In this document: positions 60,029 through 64,000 of the stretch, piece after piece
How the letters are laid out: every line of letters starts with the position of its first letter
Position numbering within the stretch: position 1 is the first letter of the stretch
Origin: Marinilabiliaceae bacterium UBA5488
GTDB lineage: Bacteria > Bacteroidota > Bacteroidia > Bacteroidales > Marinilabiliaceae
Reading direction: 5' to 3'
NCBI GenBank assembly: GCA_002427105.1
Contig: DIPM01000027.1
Span: 33,313-97,312 of the forward strand
Length of the DNA stretch: 64,000 nt
The notes under the pieces: model-generated
The model's input: the letters and a program-made list of their open reading frames with translations, nothing else
Database searches by the model: none
What the model was told of the DNA's origin: nothing
Translations under genes and position numbers: made by a program

Positions 60029-61156
60029 ATGTTATTTAGGGATATAGCAGGTCAGAATATAGTGAAGGAGCAATTGCTGCGTTCGGTTAAGGAGGGGCGT
60101 ATCGGTCATGCTCAGCTTTTCGCGGGAGGTGAAGGAAGCGGTTCTTTGTTGTTGGCTCTTGCCTACGCTCAGTACCTGAACTGCCTCAGTCCCCTGGCTG
60201 ATGATTCTTGCGGTGTATGCAGCTCTTGTGTAAAGGCTGCAAAACTTGTCCATCCAGATATTCACTTTGTTTTCCCGGTAATAAAAAAAGAGGGGAGCAA
60301 AAATACGCCTGTGAGCGATGACTATATTAAGGAGTATCGTGAACTATTGCTTGAGCATAAATATTTTAGTGCGCAACAGTGGTTTGCTGCTATCTCGGAT
60401 GGCAGAAAATCAGGTTTGATATATGCCGACGAGAGTTCGGTCATTCTGAGGAAGCTTTCCTTGAAGAACTTCGAAGCAAAGTATAAAGTGATGATTATTT
60501 GGCTTCCTGAGCGTATGAATGATACGGGAGCCAATAAGTTGCTTAAAATACTCGAAGAGCCACCTGCTTCTACTGTCTTTTTGCTGGTATCAGAAAATCC
60601 GCAGCTCTTGCTATCTACAATTCTGTCGAGAACACAGCTGGTTAATATTCCTCCCATTGATACAGACTCATTGACGAAAGCACTTAGCGCCAGGTTTGAC
60701 ATGCCTGAAAGCTCAACTCGCGTTGCAGCACGTTTGGCGAAAGGTAATTATGTTAAAGCTGTTCAAAATCTTGATGCAACAAAGGAGCAGTCAGGCTTTT
60801 TTGATATGTTTGCTATGCTGATGCGCTCATGCTATTCGCGCAAAATATTCGATATAATAAAGTGGGTCGAAATAGTAGCGCCCTTGACGCGAGACAAAAC
60901 CAAGGCTTTTATCGACTATTCGATAGGGATGCTGCGTGAGAGCTATATTTATAATTTTAAGCAGCCCGAGTTGGTCTATCTTACTCCCGCTGAAGAGGGT
61001 TTTGTAAGTAAGTTCGCGGTTTTTATAAACGACAAGAATATTGAGCCGATGACAGAGGGGCTCCAATTAGCGTATGCGCATATTGAGCAGAATGGTAATG
61101 CTCGGATAGTTTTATTTGATATGGCCATTAAAATGGTCTCTATGTTTAAGGCATAG
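60029..61156 (+). CDS. holB: DNA polymerase III, delta' subunit of the clamp loader
   Basis: 375 residues from the ATG at 60029 (MLFRDIAGQNIVKEQLL, the usual start). The AAA+ domain has a degenerate P-loop, GGEGSGSLLLA, as expected for delta', which does not hydrolyse ATP. The zinc-binding module CLSPLADDSCGVCSSC (four Cys) follows, then VMIIWLPERMNDTGANKLLKILEEPPASTVFLLVSE and LLSTILSRTQLVNIPP, the SRC-like arginine-finger region. The C-terminal collar domain is less conserved. It completes the clamp loader with DnaX and HolA encoded elsewhere. It lies 73 bases upstream of ricT, in the same direction. Confidence 0.92.
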   Translation: MLFRDIAGQNIVKEQLLRSVKEGRIGHAQLFAGGEGSGSLLLALAYAQYLNCLSPLADDSCGVCSSCVKAAKLVHPDIHFVFPVIKKEGSKNTPVSDDYIKEYRELLLEHKYFSAQQWFAAISDGRKSGLIYADESSVILRKLSLKNFEAKYKVMIIWLPERMNDTGANKLLKILEEPPASTVFLLVSENPQLLLSTILSRTQLVNIPPIDTDSLTKALSARFDMPESSTRVAARLAKGNYVKAVQNLDATKEQSGFFDMFAMLMRSCYSRKIFDIIKWVEIVAPLTRDKTKAFIDYSIGMLRESYIYNFKQPELVYLTPAEEGFVSKFAVFINDKNIEPMTEGLQLAYAHIEQNGNARIVLFDMAIKMVSMFKA

Positions 61157-61229
61157 AGTTGGGAGTACAATTTCCGGGATACGGAATGCAATATAAATCA
61201 GGGCCTTTCAAGCCCATAATAGATGTTTT

Positions 61230-62390
61230 ATGATTGAGCAAGATATAGCTGAGCGTGGGCAAAGCAAATGTGATACATGCAGCGACCGATGTGGAAAATT
61301 AGAGGTATTTGACTGGTTATCAGATCTTCCAGAAGGCTCTGAGGGTAGTGATATTGTTGAAGTGCAATTTAAAAATACCCGTAAGGGCTTTTATAAAAAC
61401 ACGAGCCAGGGCAGGTTGAGCAAGGGCGACGTGGTTGCTGTAGAGGCTTCGCCCGGACACGATATTGGCATTGTTACACTCACGGGGGATTTGGTTCTTC
61501 TTCAGATGAAGAAAAATAATTTATCTCCGGCAGGATACGAGTTTAAGCGGGTGTACCGGAAGGCTAAGCCCGTGGATATTGAGAAGTGGGAAGAGGCAAA
61601 GGGCCTGGAAAAAGAGACCATGCTTGAGGCCAGGCGTATAGCCCTTAATCTGGGCTTGAATATGAAGATTGGAGATGTTGAGTATCAGGGCGACCGTACG
61701 AAGGCGATTTTTTACTATATTGCTGACGAACGTGTTGATTTTCGCGAATTAATAAAGGTCCTGGCCGATCGCTTCAAGGTTCGTATTGAAATGCGCCAGA
61801 TAGGAGCCCGTCAGGAAGCCGGTCGCATTGGCGGCATTGGCCCTTGCGGTCGCGAACTTTGCTGTTCAACCTGGATAAGTAATTTTAAATCGGTCAGTAC
61901 TACAGCGGCCAGATATCAGGAGATCTCGCTGAATCCTCAGAAATTAGCCGGACAGTGCGGTAAGCTCAAGTGTTGTCTTAACTACGAGTTGGATGCTTAT
62001 CTGGATGCTCAGCAGGACTTTCCCAATACTGCCATTCCACTCGAGACGGAAGACGGGACTTATTACCATTTTAAGACGGATGTGTTTAAACGACTAATGT
62101 GGTATAGCCCAAGCCGCGATAACGGGGCAGGTGCCAAAGTCGCTATGCTTTCTGTTGATTCGGTAAATGAGATTATCTCTCAAAATAAAGGAGGTAAAAA
62201 GGTTCGTGATATTGCTGAAGTAGTTCAGGTGCTTGCCCCTCTTAAAGATGTTGGTTATGAGAATGTTATTGCTCAGGATAGCATTACCCGCTTTGACGAA
62301 AAGGCTAACAAGGGCAACAGGAAGAGGAAAAAGAACCGACGTCCGAACAGACCCACAAATAGTAATAGTGCAGGAAAAGCCAATGACTAG
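61230..62390 (+). CDS. ricT: PSP1-domain protein RicT (YaaT)
   Basis: 386 residues. The PSP1 core (about 125-270) shows YRKAKPVDIEKW, RIALNLGLNMKIGDVEYQGD, then the cysteine-rich region GGIGPCGRELCCSTWISNF and LAGQCGKLKCCLNYEL that can hold an Fe-S cluster in Bacillus RicT. The C-terminal 60 residues are basic and low-complexity (NRKRKKNRRPNRP), a Bacteroidota extension possibly binding RNA. In Bacillus RicT works with RicA and RicF in RNase Y-dependent RNA maturation. Here its stop overlaps the gldH start by 8 bases, a linkage typical of Bacteroidota, so translation is coupled. Confidence 0.92.
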   Translation: MIEQDIAERGQSKCDTCSDRCGKLEVFDWLSDLPEGSEGSDIVEVQFKNTRKGFYKNTSQGRLSKGDVVAVEASPGHDIGIVTLTGDLVLLQMKKNNLSPAGYEFKRVYRKAKPVDIEKWEEAKGLEKETMLEARRIALNLGLNMKIGDVEYQGDRTKAIFYYIADERVDFRELIKVLADRFKVRIEMRQIGARQEAGRIGGIGPCGRELCCSTWISNFKSVSTTAARYQEISLNPQKLAGQCGKLKCCLNYELDAYLDAQQDFPNTAIPLETEDGTYYHFKTDVFKRLMWYSPSRDNGAGAKVAMLSVDSVNEIISQNKGGKKVRDIAEVVQVLAPLKDVGYENVIAQDSITRFDEKANKGNRKRKKNRRPNRPTNSNSAGKAND

Positions 62391-62841
62391 ACTTTTGTTA
62401 ATAGCGATATTGCTTCTTACTGCTTCATGCGGTGATAAGCTTTTGTACACCGAAACCGTTGTTATTGATGAGCTCGGTTGGCATAAGGATAAACCCGTGG
62501 AGTTTGATGTTGTGATTAGCGACACCCTTACTGCTGTAAATGTTGGGATGACTTTTACCCATAGCAATGACTATCCTTTCGCGAATATTTGGCTCTTTAT
62601 GGAGATAACAAGCGATTATGGCCATAGTGTGGTTGACACTTTGGACTTTTTCTTAGCTGAGCCCGATGGTCGATGGTTGGGTAGGAAAAGAGGTGGTGAG
62701 TATGTTGTTTCGGCGCTGTATAAGCATGCCGTGACTTTGTCCCGACCCGGGAATTACAAGTTCTCAATAACTCAGGGAATGCGCAGTGTCATCTTACCCG
62801 AAATACGAGAGTTTGAATTTTGGATTAGTGAATCAGAGTAG
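62383..62841 (+). CDS. gldH: Gliding-motility/T9SS-associated lipoprotein GldH
   Basis: 152 residues from the ATG at 62383, which overlaps the end of ricT by 8 bases; longer frames within ricT lack a signal. The lipobox LLLTASC gives a lipidated Cys at residue 16. The GldH domain follows: TETVVIDELGWHKDKPVEFDVVISDT, TFTHSNDYPFANIWLFMEI, DTLDFFLAEPDGRWLGRKRGG and a C-terminal MRSVILPEIREFEFWI. GldH was found as a gliding protein in Flavobacterium but also occurs in non-gliding Bacteroidota with T9SS, fitting the T9SS cargo at 24162-27926. Confidence 0.92.
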   Translation: MTRLLLIAILLLTASCGDKLLYTETVVIDELGWHKDKPVEFDVVISDTLTAVNVGMTFTHSNDYPFANIWLFMEITSDYGHSVVDTLDFFLAEPDGRWLGRKRGGEYVVSALYKHAVTLSRPGNYKFSITQGMRSVILPEIREFEFWISESE

Positions 62842-62864
62842 CTTAGATAGGAAAGTAGTTTAAA

Positions 62865-63617
62865 ATGAACAAATTAGAGAAGTTTGCCGAGATGGACATG
62901 CTCCCTAATGTGATACAGGCAGATTTTAGCGAAGTTTTCAGAAAAGATTATAAGTTGAAGGGGCTTTGGTCGGAGAAGTTTTTTGGTAAGGAGCATCCTC
63001 TTGTCCTTGAGTTGGGCTGCGGCAAAGGTGAATATACGGTGGGTCTTGCCCGCAGATATCCGGATAAGAATTTCATCGGCATTGATATTAAGGGCTCAAG
63101 GATGCATACAGGCGCAAGTCAGGCTCATAAGGAAGGTCTTAAAAATGCTGCCTTTATTCGTAGTCGTATCGAGCTTATTGATTCCTTTTTTGCTCCGGGC
63201 GAGATAGCAGAAATTTGGCTTACCTTTCCCGACCCACAAATGAACAGGGCTCGCAGGCGACTTACATCTACGCGCTTTATGGAATTGTACGCTAAGTTTT
63301 TGAAACCGGGAGGATGTATTCATCTGAAAACTGATAGTTCCTTTCTCTATCAATACACCCTTGAGATGGTAAGGCTTAACGGTCTTACTCTTGTTGAAAA
63401 TAAACCCGACCTATACAATTCAGGTTTCGAGCCGGATATGTTGTCTATCAAAACCTACTATGAGGAGCGCTTTATGGCTCATAATATTCCAATAAAATAT
63501 CTTTGCTTTCTGTTGGATAACAAACAAGCATTGCTTGAGCCTGATGTTGAAATTCCACTTGATGACTACTATAACTCCGGAAGAAGCGTTAAGTTTTATG
63601 AAGCAGACAAAGAATAA
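62865..63617 (+). CDS. trmB: tRNA (guanine-N7)-methyltransferase
   Basis: 250 residues. The SAM-binding motif is LELGCGKGEYTVGLARRYPDKNFIGIDIKG; the family motif LTFPDPQMNRARRRLTS contains the catalytic Asp, and GGCIHLKTDS follows. The enzyme methylates G46 in the variable loop of tRNA. It lies 23 bases after gldH and overlaps the following gene by 20 bases. Length is normal for Bacteroidota TrmB, with a short N-terminal extension (MNKLEKFAEMDMLPNVIQ) that is conserved in the lineage. Confidence 0.94.
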   Translation: MNKLEKFAEMDMLPNVIQADFSEVFRKDYKLKGLWSEKFFGKEHPLVLELGCGKGEYTVGLARRYPDKNFIGIDIKGSRMHTGASQAHKEGLKNAAFIRSRIELIDSFFAPGEIAEIWLTFPDPQMNRARRRLTSTRFMELYAKFLKPGGCIHLKTDSSFLYQYTLEMVRLNGLTLVENKPDLYNSGFEPDMLSIKTYYEERFMAHNIPIKYLCFLLDNKQALLEPDVEIPLDDYYNSGRSVKFYEADKE

Positions 63618-63975
63618 TCAGGCAGCTTCCAATGCACATGAGGATCGCTTTTTTAGCTTAGTTTATGAGCTTGTACGCTTGATTCCTTATGGGCGGGTTA
63701 GCTCTTACGGGGCAATTGCAGCTGCAATAGGCTCGCCGGGTGCTGCCCGCATGGTTGGGTGGGCTCTTAATCATTGCAGCCTTGAAAGTGAAACTGTCCC
63801 CGCTCACAGGGTGGTCAATCGCAATGGGGTCCTTAGCGGCAAGCATTCTTTCAAAGAGGAGAATACAATGCAGCAACTTCTGGAGAGAGAGGGGATAATC
63901 ATTAAAGATGATAAAGTAGTTGATTTTAAGCGACTTTTTTGGGATCCTCTTATTGAACTTTCAGATTTTGGTTAA
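63598..63975 (+). CDS. Alkyltransferase-like (ATL) DNA-binding protein of the MGMT family
   Basis: 125 residues from the ATG at 63598, overlapping the end of trmB by 20 bases; the longer frame from 63535 would lie deep within trmB. The winged-helix domain matches O6-alkylguanine transferases: RLIPYGRVSSYGAIAAAIGSPGAARMVGWALN (helix-turn-helix with the arginine finger in AARMVG), then VPAHRVVNRNGVLSG. The reactive cysteine of the PCHRV motif is replaced by Ala (PAHRV), so it cannot take up alkyl groups. ATL proteins bind O6-alkylguanine and hand the lesion to nucleotide excision repair. It ends 25 bases before the window edge. Confidence 0.9.
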   Translation: MKQTKNNQAASNAHEDRFFSLVYELVRLIPYGRVSSYGAIAAAIGSPGAARMVGWALNHCSLESETVPAHRVVNRNGVLSGKHSFKEENTMQQLLEREGIIIKDDKVVDFKRLFWDPLIELSDFG

Positions 63976-64000
63976 GGCTAATTAGTTCTACTTTGACACA

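Noticed and set aside
61199..61216. GGGC...GCCC hairpin before ricT as a terminator of holB
   Set aside because: Only a 4-bp stem without a U tract, within a closely spaced same-strand gene pair.

Overview
The window reads as a chromosome segment of a Bacteroidota bacterium, most likely order Bacteroidales or Marinilabiliales. Evidence: a type IX secretion (T9SS) C-terminal sorting domain on the CotH protein, the gliding/T9SS lipoprotein GldH next to RicT, lineage-typical DUF4296, SbsA-Ig lipoprotein and DUF3108 genes, an S46 dipeptidyl-peptidase, type III glutamine synthetase, and several promoters of the Bacteroidota form TTG-N19-TAnnTTTG. It is densely coding and mostly housekeeping. No rRNA, CRISPR array or intact insertion sequence is visible; there is one tRNA (Cys).

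Layout. 1-5769: the tail of a tightly packed (+) locus: a phytoene-desaturase/retinol-saturase-like flavoenzyme, an N-terminal-nucleophile C45 acyltransferase/hydrolase, a secreted alpha/beta hydrolase, a PaaK-type acid-CoA ligase and an LPLAT acyltransferase. This looks like lipid or aryl-polyene/flexirubin-type chemistry whose upstream genes lie outside the window. 5940-7526: asnB (-). 7527-8715: a small accessory islet holding a broken IS200/REP-associated tyrosine transposase C-terminus, four short GC-rich palindromes and a solitary antitoxin-like gene. 8716-11451: a P2-type cation ATPase with altered ion-site residues. 11876-20245: gltB, gltD and glnN, the complete GS-GOGAT ammonium-assimilation route. 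20454-24000: a small secreted protein and the B12-dependent ribonucleotide reductase nrdJ behind a leader rich in hairpins. 24162-27926: a very large T9SS-exported CotH/lamin-tail/PA14 protein (-). 28055-38326: gltX (+), then a (-) block with tRNA-Cys, folB, S46 peptidase, rnhB, a glutaminyl-cyclase-like lipoprotein, cysS, a MORN-repeat protein and glnS. 38456-46646: waaA (Kdo transferase), a TPR/LytS-like pseudo-kinase, rnhA, a MarC protein, a Wzi capsule protein and a polyprenyl-phosphate sugar transferase. 46679-54345: DUF4296 lipoprotein, a shrunken amidohydrolase relative, pgk, rnr, a TetR regulator, metA (acetyl type) and a coiled-coil membrane protein. 54424-54598: a MITE-like inverted-repeat element. 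54677-63975: SbsA-Ig lipoprotein, DUF3108 protein, a (-) operon of radical SAM protein, GT-B glycosyltransferase and small membrane protein, then holB, ricT, gldH, trmB and an alkyltransferase-like gene.

Non-coding themes. (1) Several gene 3' spacers are written in a strict 7-bp period (AGTNANC or its complement), longest at 41844-41976 with 19 units. (2) The promoters of the pseudo-kinase (39961) and of the Wzi gene (43544) share a block of about 20 nt next to the -7 box, suggesting co-control of a surface-polysaccharide function. (3) In five cases a -7 box lies on or inside the longest possible reading frame, which moves the true start downstream (waaA, the sugar transferase, TetR, holB and the 53452-54345 gene).
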